In this document: piece by piece, positions 40,959 through 50,190 of the stretch | Layout: each line of letters begins with the position of its first letter | Position numbering within the stretch: the first letter of the stretch is position 1 | Source of the DNA: Candidatus Thiodiazotropha sp. (ex Codakia rugifera) | Lineage (GTDB): Bacteria > Pseudomonadota > Gammaproteobacteria > Chromatiales > Chromatiaceae | Reading direction: 5' to 3' | DNA: 64,000 bases | NCBI GenBank assembly: GCA_025656675.1 | Contig: JAHXHN010000005.1 | Location: 208,762 to 272,761, forward strand | Translations under genes and position numbers: made by a program | The notes under the pieces: generated by a model | The model's input: only the letters and a program-made list of their open reading frames with translations | Databases searched by the model: none | What the model was told of the DNA's origin: nothing

Positions 40959-41368
40959 AAACCCTCGTTGCCCCCCTTCAGTTTGTAGGTGGAGTAGCGA
41001 AGTAGCAGTATGGCAAGCGTGAGCATCAATATGGCAGCGGTAACTGTCAGAATCGCCTCATTGGTCATACCTTTGATATCAATGGTCAGCATACGGGTAA
41101 GTGCAGTAATCGCGATATATATGAGGAACTGTACCGGCAGTCTACGTGTCTTGAAATAGATACCCACCATTGCACCCAACTCGAGGTAGATAAAAAGCAA
41201 CAGGATATCTTTCAATGTCGCATGGCCATTCGTAATCATCTCCATATAGGCCACCACGCCTGACCAAACCACTGTGGCGCCAATGACAAAGAGGCCAATG
41301 GTATGGAAGATCTCCACCATACTGTCGCCCGTCTTTTCGATGAAATGAAAGGATTCAGGTTTTCTCAT
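40955..41368 (-). CDS. psiE: PsiE family phosphate-starvation-inducible membrane protein
   Basis: 137 residues with four hydrophobic helices (about 20-40, 55-75, 80-95, 105-125). LLLFIYLELGAMVGIYFKTRRLPVQFLIYIAITALTR, here cited in part, is the PsiE core with the conserved Glu and Arg in the membrane region. Role unknown; in E. coli it is induced by phosphate limitation. It points against the rib/nusB/thiL genes and shares four bases with the nusB stop, so it looks inserted in that operon. Confidence 0.85.
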   Translation of the reverse strand: MRKPESFHFIEKTGDSMVEIFHTIGLFVIGATVVWSGVVAYMEMITNGHATLKDILLLFIYLELGAMVGIYFKTRRLPVQFLIYIAITALTRMLTIDIKGMTNEAILTVTAAILMLTLAILLLRYSTYKLKGGNEGF

Positions 41369-41454
41369 ATCTTTTATCCCTTTCTGATTCAGGATTATTT
41401 CTCTTTATTCTTCTGTCTTCTGAAAGTTACACTGCTGAACTGATTGAGACAACC

Positions 41455-41748
41455 AGGGCCTGTGAACACAAATTTGATTGCCACTGTTGTGCCTGAAAAA
41501 GCACCGGTCAAGGTACGAGGAGAGAGGTTTGGATGTTCCAAATGAGCGGCGAGTAACGCGGAGGGGGGCTGTCTCAGGCGCACCCCAAGGGCACTTCCTT
41601 CGGGGTACAGCCCGGAGGGCCAGGGCCAATTTTTCGCCCAGCGGCGTGATCAGTCGCTTATGTGGCCGGGCTACACTGTACTCCTTCTGCTTTGCGGGAC
41701 AAAAAAACGGTCTTGGCAGTGACGATCAAATTAGTGTTGACAGGCCCT
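41455..41748. mobile_element. MITE-like 294-bp element with 32-bp terminal inverted repeats
   Basis: The left end (41455-41486) and the reverse complement of the right end (41717-41748) are identical at 28 of 32 positions; both start agggcctgt. The inside is GC-rich, contains palindromic stretches and has no transposase or credible gene. No clear target duplication is visible. It lies in the nusB-thiL gap and ends 13 bases before the thiL ATG, so the thiL leader comes from the element. The mobilising transposase family is unknown. Confidence 0.75.
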
Positions 41749-41761
41749 AGCCGCTACTGCC

Positions 41762-42745
41762 ATGAACAAGCATCGTGAAATCGCTGAATTCAACCTGATC
41801 AAGGACTATTTTTCGGCATTGACTCCCGCTAGAAGTGACGTTCAGTTGGGCATCGGTGATGATGCTGCACTGCTCCAGATACCCCAGGATAAGGTTTTGG
41901 CTGTGAGTATTGATACCCTGGTTTCAGGCATACACTTTTACCCGGATGTATCACCTGAAAGTCTTGGTCATAAAGCGTTAGCGGTCAATCTCAGTGATCT
42001 GGCGGCAATGGGTGCTCAACCTGCCTGGGTGACCCTTGCGCTGACTCTGCCAGAGGTAGATGAGCCATGGATCAGTGCCTTTTGTGGTGGGTTCGCTAAA
42101 TTGGCCAATGGCTACGGTGTACAGCTGGTGGGGGGAGATACCACACTGGGACCCTTGAGTATTACCGTGCAAGTCCATGGTTTTGTACCGGTCGGAGAAG
42201 GATTGCGTCGTAGTGGTGCACAGGTGGGTGATGATATCTATGTCACGGGTTGTTTGGGGGATGCTGCATTGGCCCTGTACCATATCGAGTCAGGGGGAGC
42301 TGTTGATGTCTTGGATAGAGCGTATCTCAAACGACGTCTGGAACGGCCTGAGCCAAGGGTTGAGGCGGGCTTGGCCCTGCGGCAGATGGCTACAAGTGCA
42401 ATCGATATCTCAGATGGCCTGTTGGCGGATCTGACCCATATTCTACAATCCAGTGGTGTTGGGGCCTGTCTGGAGCTAGAGAAAATACCGCTTTCCAGGT
42501 CTGTTGCCGATTCACTTCGGATAGAGGATGACTGGACAAGGGTTGTTGCGGGCGGAGATGATTATGAGCTCTGTTTCACCCTGCCCGAAGTGCACCGCAT
42601 GCAAATAAGCGAACTTGAGAATCAACTGGGTTTACCAATAACCCGGATAGGCTATATCGAAGAGAAAGCGGGTCTTCGTTGTGTTAAACAGGACGGTGCA
42701 TTTTGGGTGCCTGAACACGCCGGGTATCAACATTTCGCACCTTGA
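41762..42745 (+). CDS. thiL: Thiamine-monophosphate kinase
   Basis: Makes thiamine diphosphate from TMP. 327 residues, PurM-like fold: GIGDDAALLQIP, DTLVSGIHF, NLSDLAAMGAQPAWVTLAL, VGGDTTLGP and late DISDGLLADL and GGDDYELCF are all conserved. The start has no Shine-Dalgarno sequence and is 13 bases behind the inserted element, so its expression may depend on element sequence. pgpA follows as usual. Confidence 0.97.
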   Translation: MNKHREIAEFNLIKDYFSALTPARSDVQLGIGDDAALLQIPQDKVLAVSIDTLVSGIHFYPDVSPESLGHKALAVNLSDLAAMGAQPAWVTLALTLPEVDEPWISAFCGGFAKLANGYGVQLVGGDTTLGPLSITVQVHGFVPVGEGLRRSGAQVGDDIYVTGCLGDAALALYHIESGGAVDVLDRAYLKRRLERPEPRVEAGLALRQMATSAIDISDGLLADLTHILQSSGVGACLELEKIPLSRSVADSLRIEDDWTRVVAGGDDYELCFTLPEVHRMQISELENQLGLPITRIGYIEEKAGLRCVKQDGAFWVPEHAGYQHFAP

Positions 42746-42897
42746 ACAGGGCCTATCAAGGTGCCGGGCCACTAAATTTTTTTAATGCCAATATTCGGAA
42801 TATATGCAAATCAATGGAAATTGCCGGTCATCGTTGAACGCACCCTATCACTTGTTTTTGCGCGATCAACGCCCTCCTCAATGAGAATTCTGGATAA

Positions 42898-43377
42898 ATG
42901 ACAGAGAAATCATTTCCGGATATGAGAAAACCCGTGCATTTGCTCGCATTCGGGTTTGGTAGTGGATTATTGCCCAAGGCACCTGGCACTTATGGCACAT
43001 TGGTGGGTATACCCTTCTATCTGCTGATACAGCCACTGCCACAAGCCTACTATTTACTATTTGTTCTGCTAGCGTTTGTAGCAGGTATCAGGATTTGTCA
43101 AAAAACATCGGATGACCTGGGTATACATGATCATGGCGGGATTGTGTGGGATGAGATAGTCGGTTATCTGGTTACCATGGCTTTTGCCCCGGCCGGTTGG
43201 GTGTGGATTCTGGTTGGATTTCTACTCTTTCGACTGTTTGATATCCTCAAACCCTGGCCTATACGTTGGATTGATCATAAAGTGGGTGGTGGTCTTGGAA
43301 TCATGTTGGATGATCTCTTGGCCGGTATCTTCGCTGCAGTCGCAATGGCTTTGCTGAATCTATTGAGGTGGCTTTAA
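42898..43377 (+). CDS. pgpA: Phosphatidylglycerophosphatase A
   Basis: Dephosphorylates phosphatidylglycerol phosphate at the inner membrane. 159 residues, several membrane helices. LAFGFGSGLLPKAPGTYGTL at the N-terminus, the conserved HDHGGIVWDEIVGYLV, and KPWPIRWIDHKVGGGLGIMLDDLLAG are family signatures. Located behind thiL, as in most gammaproteobacteria; its stop abuts the next gene. Confidence 0.96.
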   Translation: MTEKSFPDMRKPVHLLAFGFGSGLLPKAPGTYGTLVGIPFYLLIQPLPQAYYLLFVLLAFVAGIRICQKTSDDLGIHDHGGIVWDEIVGYLVTMAFAPAGWVWILVGFLLFRLFDILKPWPIRWIDHKVGGGLGIMLDDLLAGIFAAVAMALLNLLRWL

Positions 43378-44025
43378 ATGAGAAAAGGACAATGCCTGAT
43401 ACTGTTACTGATCAGCTTGATTTCCTGCCAGGCCTTGGCAGTTGAACAGATTGTTGTGGAGGCGCTTTTTACCGATAAGGCGATGGTCAGTGTGGATGGT
43501 GTCAGGCGATTGCTGAAACTCAATCAATCCTCGCCAGAAGGGCTGCGTCTCATTTCAGCTACCAGTAAGGAGGCGGTTATTGAGTTGGATGGCGAGCGCC
43601 AAACCTACCCATTGGGGGGGCATATCACCACCCGCTTCTCCAAACCGGAACAACTCACTGCCAAAGTCTGGCGCGATCAAGCAGGTGCATATACCACCGT
43701 GGGGACGATCAACGGCTTGACCGTGAACTTTCTTGTTGATACCGGTGCAACCGCTGTAGCGATGCATGCAAACCAGGCGAAACGCCTGGGTATATCCTAT
43801 CGACTTGAGGGTAATCCGATCTATGTCCATACCGCCAATGGGACCACCCCTGCCTATGATGTCGTCCTGGACAGGGTTCAGGTAGGGGATATTACACTGC
43901 GACAGATCAGAGGTTTTGTGATCGACAGCAATGGCCCGGGACGGGTTCTGTTGGGCATGAGCTTTCTAAACCGGGTGAAGATGGAGGATCAGGGGTCAGT
44001 ACTGGTTTTGGAACAGCGGTTCTGA
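43378..44025 (+). CDS. Secreted retropepsin-like aspartic protease (clan AA)
   Basis: 215 residues. A signal peptide (LILLLISLISCQALA) precedes an unassigned N-terminal segment; from about 105 a retropepsin fold begins with FLVDTGATAVAMH, whose Asp121 is the single catalytic aspartate, and later VLLGMSFLNRVKM, the usual C-terminal flap/strand. This is the TIGR02281-type bacterial family, acting as dimer in the periplasm or envelope; substrates are unknown. ATG directly follows the pgpA stop, so cotranscription is likely. Confidence 0.85.
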   Translation: MRKGQCLILLLISLISCQALAVEQIVVEALFTDKAMVSVDGVRRLLKLNQSSPEGLRLISATSKEAVIELDGERQTYPLGGHITTRFSKPEQLTAKVWRDQAGAYTTVGTINGLTVNFLVDTGATAVAMHANQAKRLGISYRLEGNPIYVHTANGTTPAYDVVLDRVQVGDITLRQIRGFVIDSNGPGRVLLGMSFLNRVKMEDQGSVLVLEQRF

Positions 44026-44204
44026 GGAAGAGAATGAATGATGATCAGTTCTACAGGGTGCAGCCCTGCCGCATCGAACGCTATGTCTGTAATTCACCCC
44101 GACAAACAATATGCAAGGTTATCAATTAATTATCCATTTCATCAGACTGGCTCTGATGTGACAAACCCACACCCCACCGTAAATAGCATTCATTTGCGAA
44201 CCAA

Positions 44205-45023
44205 CTAAACTGAATCCGTCATTTTATCCCGCTCAATCAAAGCATAGGCTGAGTGGTTGTGAATCGACTCGAAATTTTCCGATTCGACGATATAGGCACT
44301 GATTCGTTTTTCGTTATTCAGCTGTACGGCGATATCCCGCACCATATCCTCGACAAATTTCGGATTGTCATAAGCATGTTCGGTGACAAACTTTTCATCA
44401 GGTCTCTTCAGTAGCCCATAGAGTTCACAGGATGCCTGTTTTTCGACCATGTCGATGATCTCTTCTATCCAGATAAAACCTTTGGTCCTGGCTTGGACCG
44501 TGACATGGGAGCGTTGATTATGGGCTCCGCGATCGGAGATCTTTTTTGAGCAGGGGCAGAGGCTGGTGACAGGAACCACAACCTTGATTTCGATGATGGG
44601 TGTACCGTCGTGGATCTCTCCAATTAGGGTGACGTTGTAGTCCAGCAGGCTAACGACACCTGATACCGGTGCTATCTTATTGATGAAAAAGGGGAAGTTC
44701 ATCTCTATATGTCCAGACTTCGCTTCCAGACGATCAGTCATCTCGGCCAGCATATCCTTGAATGACTCGACAGTAACCTCGGTTTCATGGCTGTTGAGGA
44801 TCTCAACAAACCGGGACATATGAGTGCCCTTGAAGTTATGTGGCAGATTGACGTACATGTTGAAATTCGCAATCGTGTGTTGCTCACCTTCACTACGATC
44901 TTTGATCCTCATGGGATGGCGTATATCCTTGATACCCACTTTGTTGATGGCAATCTGGCGGGTATCAGCACTGTTCTGCACGTCAGCGATCTGTGATCCC
45001 TTTAGCGGCGTCTTGTCAAGCAT
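44205..45023 (-). CDS. folE2: GTP cyclohydrolase FolE2 (type IB)
   Basis: First step of folate synthesis, GTP to dihydroneopterin triphosphate, in the variant that does not need zinc. 272 residues from the ATG at 45023, whose protein opens near [22 protein letters not shown] as other FolE2 do; the frame reaches 32 codons further up. The active-site cysteine lies in [21 protein letters not shown], a FolE2 hallmark, and [14 protein letters not shown] is also typical. Whether a zinc-dependent folE exists elsewhere is unknown. Confidence 0.93.
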   Translation of the reverse strand: MLDKTPLKGSQIADVQNSADTRQIAINKVGIKDIRHPMRIKDRSEGEQHTIANFNMYVNLPHNFKGTHMSRFVEILNSHETEVTVESFKDMLAEMTDRLEAKSGHIEMNFPFFINKIAPVSGVVSLLDYNVTLIGEIHDGTPIIEIKVVVPVTSLCPCSKKISDRGAHNQRSHVTVQARTKGFIWIEEIIDMVEKQASCELYGLLKRPDEKFVTEHAYDNPKFVEDMVRDIAVQLNNEKRISAYIVESENFESIHNHSAYALIERDKMTDSV

Positions 45024-45132
45024 GTTCGTTTTTCCTGCTTCACCCTGTGTGTGAGCTTGTGATGAAATCATTGATCCAAGGATATCCACACCGCGCATTG
45101 GGGACAACTGATAGAACATCAGGTATTTAACA

Positions 45133-45150
45133 CTGAGTCCATGGATTCAG
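45133..45150. repeat. 18-bp near-perfect palindrome ctgaRtccatggRYtcag
   Basis: ctgagtccatggattcag, palindromic but for one pair, 110 bases before folE2. A closely related palindrome occurs at 53737-53754, at the left end of the element before zwf. It could be a regulator site or the end of a decayed repeat. Confidence 0.5.
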
Positions 45151-45354
45151 GCGTGGTTTGCGACTGCGTACACCGTAATCAATCGGGTCGAACCGGAAAT
45201 TATCCCCAAAACCCGGGGGTAGAGTCAAACACCTGACAAACCAGCTGTTTGGTTGGTCTGATAAAAGACAGTTGTTTTTCAGTTTGTTAGCAGTTTTTAT
45301 TTACCCTAAGGGCGTGAAACTGCAATATTCTTTGAAGGTTGAAAAGGCGTTGTA

Positions 45355-46257
45355 TCAGTGTTTTCGGTCTGTAATGTATTGTGCAATCCATCGTAGCGGG
45401 TCGGCCTCGGCGTTGAACCTATCCAGGCTCTGAAAAGCTTCCTCAAGCAGCTGTCCGGCTTTTTCCTTGGCACCGGCAAGACCTAACAAAGAGGGGTAGG
45501 TGGGCTTTTCCTGAGCGAGATCCTTACCTTTTGTCTTGCCCAGCGTAAGGGTATCGCCTTCAACATCAAGGATGTCGTCCTGAATCTGAAATGCCAGCCC
45601 TATGCATTTGGCGTAGTGATCAAGGCAGGTAGTCAGTACTTTGTCTGCAGCAGGATTGATTAAAGTGCTCATCCGTACAGCAGCCCGGATGAGTGCGCCG
45701 GTCTTGTGTATATGCAGATTCTCCAACTCGGCCAGGTTAAGATCCCTGCCAACTGCCTGCAGATCGATAGCCTGTCCTCCTGCCATACCACGTGAACCAC
45801 TGGCACGGGCCAGGGTCTCGACCATGGCGAGTCTGATCTGAGCATCAGCCTGCATGCACTCATCGCAGCACAGGGACTTGAAGGCCAGGGATTGGAGCGC
45901 ATCCCCAACCAGGATCGCCGTTGCCTCATCATAGGCGCGATGACAGGTCGGCTGATTCCGTCTTAGGTCATCATCATCCATCGCCGGCAGATCGTCATGG
46001 ACCAGTGAATAGGCGTGGATCAGCTCTATCGCACAGGCGGGTGCATCAAGCCTTTCATGTGCAATATCAAGTGCCTGGCCTGCGGCATAAACCAATAGTG
46101 GTCGGATTCGCTTGCCACCGTTGAGTGTGGCATAGCGCATTGCCTCATGGAGACGGGTCGGCAGAGTGGTTGTAGAGGGGAGAAGCTGGTCCAGGGCCTG
46201 CTCGACACGTCGCTGGCACTGTTGGGTGAAGTTTTTCAGTGCTTCATTCGCTGTCAT
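45355..46257 (-). CDS. ispA: Farnesyl diphosphate synthase (geranyltranstransferase)
   Basis: Condenses isopentenyl diphosphate with DMAPP/GPP to C15. 300 residues, two Asp-rich motifs: DDLPAMDDDDLRRNQPTCH (first) and QIQDDILDVEGD (second), plus GGKRIRP. It overlaps xseB by 14 bases. dxs, which often follows ispA, is not present here; the folE2 gene comes next after 230 bases. Confidence 0.96.
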   Translation of the reverse strand: MTANEALKNFTQQCQRRVEQALDQLLPSTTTLPTRLHEAMRYATLNGGKRIRPLLVYAAGQALDIAHERLDAPACAIELIHAYSLVHDDLPAMDDDDLRRNQPTCHRAYDEATAILVGDALQSLAFKSLCCDECMQADAQIRLAMVETLARASGSRGMAGGQAIDLQAVGRDLNLAELENLHIHKTGALIRAAVRMSTLINPAADKVLTTCLDHYAKCIGLAFQIQDDILDVEGDTLTLGKTKGKDLAQEKPTYPSLLGLAGAKEKAGQLLEEAFQSLDRFNAEADPLRWIAQYITDRKH

Positions 46258-46483
46258 CGGAGAAGGGTACCAGGTCTGATGCTTGAGCGTCGCCGTTGAG
46301 GATACGAACCTTTTGCTCGGCCTCTTGCAACGATGTTTGACAGATGCGGGTCAGGGTTACACCGCGCTCAAAGGATTTTAGGGATTCCTCAAGAGGCTGG
46401 TCGCCTTGCTCGAGGGATTCAACCAGGCTCTCCAGCTCGTTCATTGCCTCTTCGAAGGCGGGAAGTTTCTTTTTTCTAGGCAC
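46244..46483 (-). CDS. xseB: Exodeoxyribonuclease VII small subunit
   Basis: 79 residues, small helical subunit of ExoVII. FEEAMNELESLVESLEQGDQPLEESLKSFERG is the family core (cited in part). Overlap with ispA is the conserved xseB-ispA arrangement. Divergent from parE; the 246-base gap contains both promoters. Confidence 0.95.
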   Translation of the reverse strand: MPRKKKLPAFEEAMNELESLVESLEQGDQPLEESLKSFERGVTLTRICQTSLQEAEQKVRILNGDAQASDLVPFSDDSE

Positions 46484-46729
46484 GTTTTCGTCGTCGCTGT
46501 GAATGGTTTTTACCTGAATCGGGGAGTTTAAACTACCCCACCCTTCATACAGCGGTCAATACAGATGGAAAGGCTGGGTTCCCGGTGATGGGAAGATGGT
46601 TGAGACATGATGGACCAAGTGGCAACCTGATTCGTGTCCACAGTTTCAGATTCAAGGCTCGCCAGCCCTATCACAGGTGTGTAAACTCCCCGCCGTTGAT
46701 AACCAATAGTATAGGATCGGCAGAGCAAG

Positions 46730-48616
46730 ATGAGTGGTAGTTACGACGCTTCCGATATCGAAGTCCTCAGCGGCCTGGAGCCGGTACGTAAGCGACCTGG
46801 CATGTACACCGACACCACAAGGCCAAACCACCTGGCCCAGGAAGTCATTGATAACAGTGTGGATGAGGTGGTCGCAGGGTATGCCAAATCGATTGACGTC
46901 ACCCTGTATGGGGACGGTTCACTGGAGGTTGTGGATGACGGTCGTGGTATGCCTGTTGATATCCACCCACAACAAGGAGTGCCGGGCGTTGAGGTGATAC
47001 TGACTAAGCTGCATGCCGGTGGCAAGTTTTCAAATAAGAGTTACCAGTTCTCCGGTGGTCTGCATGGTGTCGGTGTTTCAGTCGTAAACGCACTTTCCAA
47101 GCACCTTGAAGTTTGGGTTCGTCGGGATGCTAAGGAGTACAACATCGCCTTTGCGGATGGGCACAAGGTGTCTGACCTGGAGGTGGTGGGTAAGGTAGGG
47201 CGTAATAATACCGGTACGCGTGTCCGATTCTGGCCGGATGCGGGTTATTTTGACAGTTCGCGATTCTCCACCCGGCAGTTACGCCATGTCCTTAGGGCTA
47301 AGGCAGTGCTCTGTCCTGGCCTGAAAGTCTCATTTTTTGATGAGAAGAGTGGTGAAAGGGAGGCGTGGGTCTACCAGGATGGTTTAAGGGACTATCTGCT
47401 GGATGCGTTACAAGAGGTGGACAAAATACCCCTCGATGGCTTTGTCGGGGAGATGTCTGGGAATGCCGAAACGGCAGCCTGGGCAGTGGTATGGTTGCCT
47501 GAAGGTGGTGAGCTTGTCACCGAGAGTTATGTCAATCTGATTCCAACCTCTCAGGGAGGTACCCATGTCAATGGCCTGCGAACCGGCTTGACAGACGCTG
47601 TCAGGGAGTTCTGTGAATTCCGAAATCTGATGCCCCGCGGCATCAAACTGACACCGGAGGATGTATGGAATCGGGTCTCATATGTGCTCTCCGTCAAATT
47701 ACAGGATCCTCAATTTTCCGGTCAGACCAAAGAACGTCTATCTTCAAGGGAGTGTGCCACCTTTGTCTCAGGTGTGGTCAAGGACTCCTTCAGTTTATGG
47801 CTCAACCAGCATACCGATATCGGTGAACGAATCGCCGAGATGGCCATTGCCTCTGCACAGAGCCGCATGCGTGCAGGTCGTAAGGTAGCAAGAAAAAAGG
47901 TGACACAGGGCCCGGCCCTACCAGGTAAATTGGCCGATTGCAGTTCTGTAGACCCGACACGCAGTGAGCTGTTTCTGGTGGAAGGCGATTCTGCCGGAGG
48001 CTCAGCAAAGCAGGCCAGAGATCGGGAATTTCAGGCCATCATGCCGCTACGTGGAAAGATACTCAATACCTGGGAAGTGGAACCTGCTGATGTGCTGGCT
48101 TCTCAGGAGGTGCATGACATTTCGGTAGCGATCGGTGTGGAACCTGGCAGCAGTGACCTGTCTAACCTTAGATTCGGCAAGGTCTGCATTTTGGCCGATG
48201 CGGATTCAGATGGGCTGCATATCGCAACCTTGCTATGTGCCTTGTTCCTGCGCCACTTCAAACAGTTGGTGGAGCAGGGACATGTCTATATGGCAATGCC
48301 GCCGCTGTATCGAATCGATGTGGGCAAGCAGGTTTTTTATGCACTGGATGATTCGGAAAAGCAGGGTGTACTGGATCGTATTGAAGCCGAGAAGTTGCGT
48401 GGCAAGGTCAATGTGCAGCGTTTCAAGGGGCTTGGTGAAATGAATCCGCTGCAACTGCGCGAGACGACTATCCATCCGGATACTCGACGGTTGATACAGT
48501 TGACGGTAGAGTCAGGAGATAATACAAACAGTGTCATGGATATGATGCTTGCAAAGAAGCGTGCATCGGACCGAAAAAAATGGCTGGAAGAGAAGGGTGA
48601 TCTAGCAGAAATATAA
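46730..48616 (+). CDS. parE: DNA topoisomerase IV subunit B
   Basis: ATPase subunit of topoisomerase IV, which separates daughter chromosomes. 628 residues. GHKL ATPase: VIDNSVDEVVAG, VDDGRGMPVDIHP, GGLHGVGVSVVNALS; TOPRIM: VEGDSAGGSAKQARDREFQA and DADSDGLHI. The length and IEVLSGLEPVRKRPGMYTDT opening distinguish it from GyrB. Confidence 0.97.
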   Translation: MSGSYDASDIEVLSGLEPVRKRPGMYTDTTRPNHLAQEVIDNSVDEVVAGYAKSIDVTLYGDGSLEVVDDGRGMPVDIHPQQGVPGVEVILTKLHAGGKFSNKSYQFSGGLHGVGVSVVNALSKHLEVWVRRDAKEYNIAFADGHKVSDLEVVGKVGRNNTGTRVRFWPDAGYFDSSRFSTRQLRHVLRAKAVLCPGLKVSFFDEKSGEREAWVYQDGLRDYLLDALQEVDKIPLDGFVGEMSGNAETAAWAVVWLPEGGELVTESYVNLIPTSQGGTHVNGLRTGLTDAVREFCEFRNLMPRGIKLTPEDVWNRVSYVLSVKLQDPQFSGQTKERLSSRECATFVSGVVKDSFSLWLNQHTDIGERIAEMAIASAQSRMRAGRKVARKKVTQGPALPGKLADCSSVDPTRSELFLVEGDSAGGSAKQARDREFQAIMPLRGKILNTWEVEPADVLASQEVHDISVAIGVEPGSSDLSNLRFGKVCILADADSDGLHIATLLCALFLRHFKQLVEQGHVYMAMPPLYRIDVGKQVFYALDDSEKQGVLDRIEAEKLRGKVNVQRFKGLGEMNPLQLRETTIHPDTRRLIQLTVESGDNTNSVMDMMLAKKRASDRKKWLEEKGDLAEI

Positions 48617-48632
48617 ATGTAGGGATTGTAAG

Positions 48633-49199
48633 ATGATTTTTTATACCGCAAATATCGATAACTTTTTTTCCTGGTCTGCGCGGCGTTTTTTTCTCGCCAT
48701 AGTGGCCATCTCCCTCCTGTTTATGCAAACCGCTTATTCAGCAGAAACAGCTGAATTCGAGCGCCTTAACGAGACTGAATTAAAAAGTCTGGTTGAGCAT
48801 CTTCAAGCAATGAAGGCGCTTGCGCCACAGTTACGTATACAGTTAAGAAGTATGCGCATGGGTGCAAATTTCGAGGTCAGAGAAATCCATAATATCGAAC
48901 GCAGTATCGGTAAGGCTCAGACAGACATAGAACGCATGATTACCATGCATAAAAGGGATAAGATCAGTAAAGTCAGAGCACACTTCATCGCCGATGACTT
49001 GAGGCGCAAAGCCAGCAGTCTCGATCAAGGCTTGGCTCATGTGACTAAGCAGCTAGAGAAGAAATTCGGTATTTCCATAGAGAACGAAAGTCAGAGGCAG
49101 CAGTTGAGCGAACAAGACAACCAACTGCTTTCATTGCTCGAAGACTATAGCCTGTTGGTTAAACAGAGCCTGCAGGTTGTTTCAGGCGAAGTACGCTAG
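48633..49199 (+). CDS. Small secreted coiled-coil protein, function unknown
   Basis: 188 residues. The N-terminus is basic then hydrophobic (RRFFLAIVAISLLFMQTAYSA), with a likely signal peptidase site after YSA. The mature 145 residues are predicted helical, with heptad-like spacing (LNETELKSLVEHLQAMKALAPQL and ALAHVTKQLEKKF-like segments) and no cysteine or known motif. 16 bases after parE, so possibly cotranscribed. I do not recognise the family. Confidence 0.75.
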   Translation: MIFYTANIDNFFSWSARRFFLAIVAISLLFMQTAYSAETAEFERLNETELKSLVEHLQAMKALAPQLRIQLRSMRMGANFEVREIHNIERSIGKAQTDIERMITMHKRDKISKVRAHFIADDLRRKASSLDQGLAHVTKQLEKKFGISIENESQRQQLSEQDNQLLSLLEDYSLLVKQSLQVVSGEVR

Positions 49200-49238
49200 G
49201 ACATAATCACTAGAGTGTTGCATACTTTACTGCCTTGC

Positions 49239-49260
49239 GGGGTTCGATCCTGAGAACCCC
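49239..49260 (+). other. Hairpin after the secreted coiled-coil gene
   Basis: Stem ggggttc (49239-49245) with gaacccc (49254-49260), 40 bases after the stop; no T-run follows. Possible Rho-assisted terminator. The remaining 310 bases to SCO1 hold nothing I recognise. Confidence 0.4.
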
Positions 49261-49569
49261 AGTACTTTGATTGCAAATCAGCATTGTGTAGAAATGATTT
49301 TCAACAATAGCATCTGCATCTTTCATTTAGCCTGCCATAGTCAAGGTGCTGTAGCGATATACCCGACAACTGATCATTGAAAAAAATGATATTTATTTCC
49401 TGTGATGATTTGCCATATGTCAATGTATGACACGCAAATACAATGCACTATTGCATCCCGATTAAGTCTTTACCACCTGACTGCTACAGATCTATTTCCC
49501 GTTACATCCTTGTGATGGTACGGCATCAATTTTTTAGCAGCGCGCTTATAGGTAATCGATAGAGATACA

Positions 49570-50190
49570 ATGCAAAGATTTTTACTATTCACTGCTATAG
49601 TTTTATTGGCGTGCCTGCTGATTTGGTTACTGGTTATTTGGCAGCCTGCAGATGATATCGGGAATGAGGCAAACAATGAACGACTGGCCGCACAACCCCA
49701 AGGGGGTGATTTTTCACTGCTCTCACATCAAGGCGTGGTGAGCCTGAGTGATTTTCGAGGGAAGGTGGTTCTACTCTATTTTGGATATACCTGGTGCCCG
49801 GATATCTGCCCAACCAATCTGGCAATGATGAGTGCAGCCATGACTGAGATGGGATCTGATGGACTTACGGAAGTGCAGCCGATTTTTATAAGTGTGGATC
49901 CTGATCGTGATACCCCACAACGATTGAAAGAGTATGTTGAGTACTTCCATCCAAATCTGGTTGGCGTTACCGGGTCAGCGGAAGATATTGAAGCAATTAC
50001 GAAACGATATGGAGCGGCCTATCGCGCTGTAAGGAAAGCGTCTGAAACCCAATATACAGTCGATCACTCAGCTGATACATACATCATTGATCGTCAAGGA
50101 AAGTTGGTAAAGAAAATGCCGCACGGTTCAACTGTTGAGGAGTTAATTGCTGCGATCCGTCCACTGCTTCAGGAAAATCTGAGCAGATAA
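49570..50190 (+). CDS. SCO1/SenC family copper protein
   Basis: 206 residues, membrane-anchored by one N-terminal helix (LLFTAIVLLACLLIWLLVIW) with a thioredoxin-like periplasmic domain. Copper ligands: Cys76 and Cys80 in YTWCPDICPTN and His166 in VDHSADTY. SCO proteins insert copper into the CuA site of cytochrome oxidase or act in redox defence. No oxidase genes are nearby, so the target is unknown. Its 3' end overlaps ppx on the other strand by 22 bases. Confidence 0.93.
   Translation: MQRFLLFTAIVLLACLLIWLLVIWQPADDIGNEANNERLAAQPQGGDFSLLSHQGVVSLSDFRGKVVLLYFGYTWCPDICPTNLAMMSAAMTEMGSDGLTEVQPIFISVDPDRDTPQRLKEYVEYFHPNLVGVTGSAEDIEAITKRYGAAYRAVRKASETQYTVDHSADTYIIDRQGKLVKKMPHGSTVEELIAAIRPLLQENLSR

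Noticed and set aside
41405-41750. Open frames of 62-90 codons on both strands in the MITE-like element
   Set aside because: They follow from GC-rich inverted-repeat sequence, have no ribosome sites and do not look like transposase fragments.
42748-42759. agggcctatcaa after thiL, 11/12 like the MITE end
   Set aside because: Too short to call a separate element; no partner repeat found nearby.
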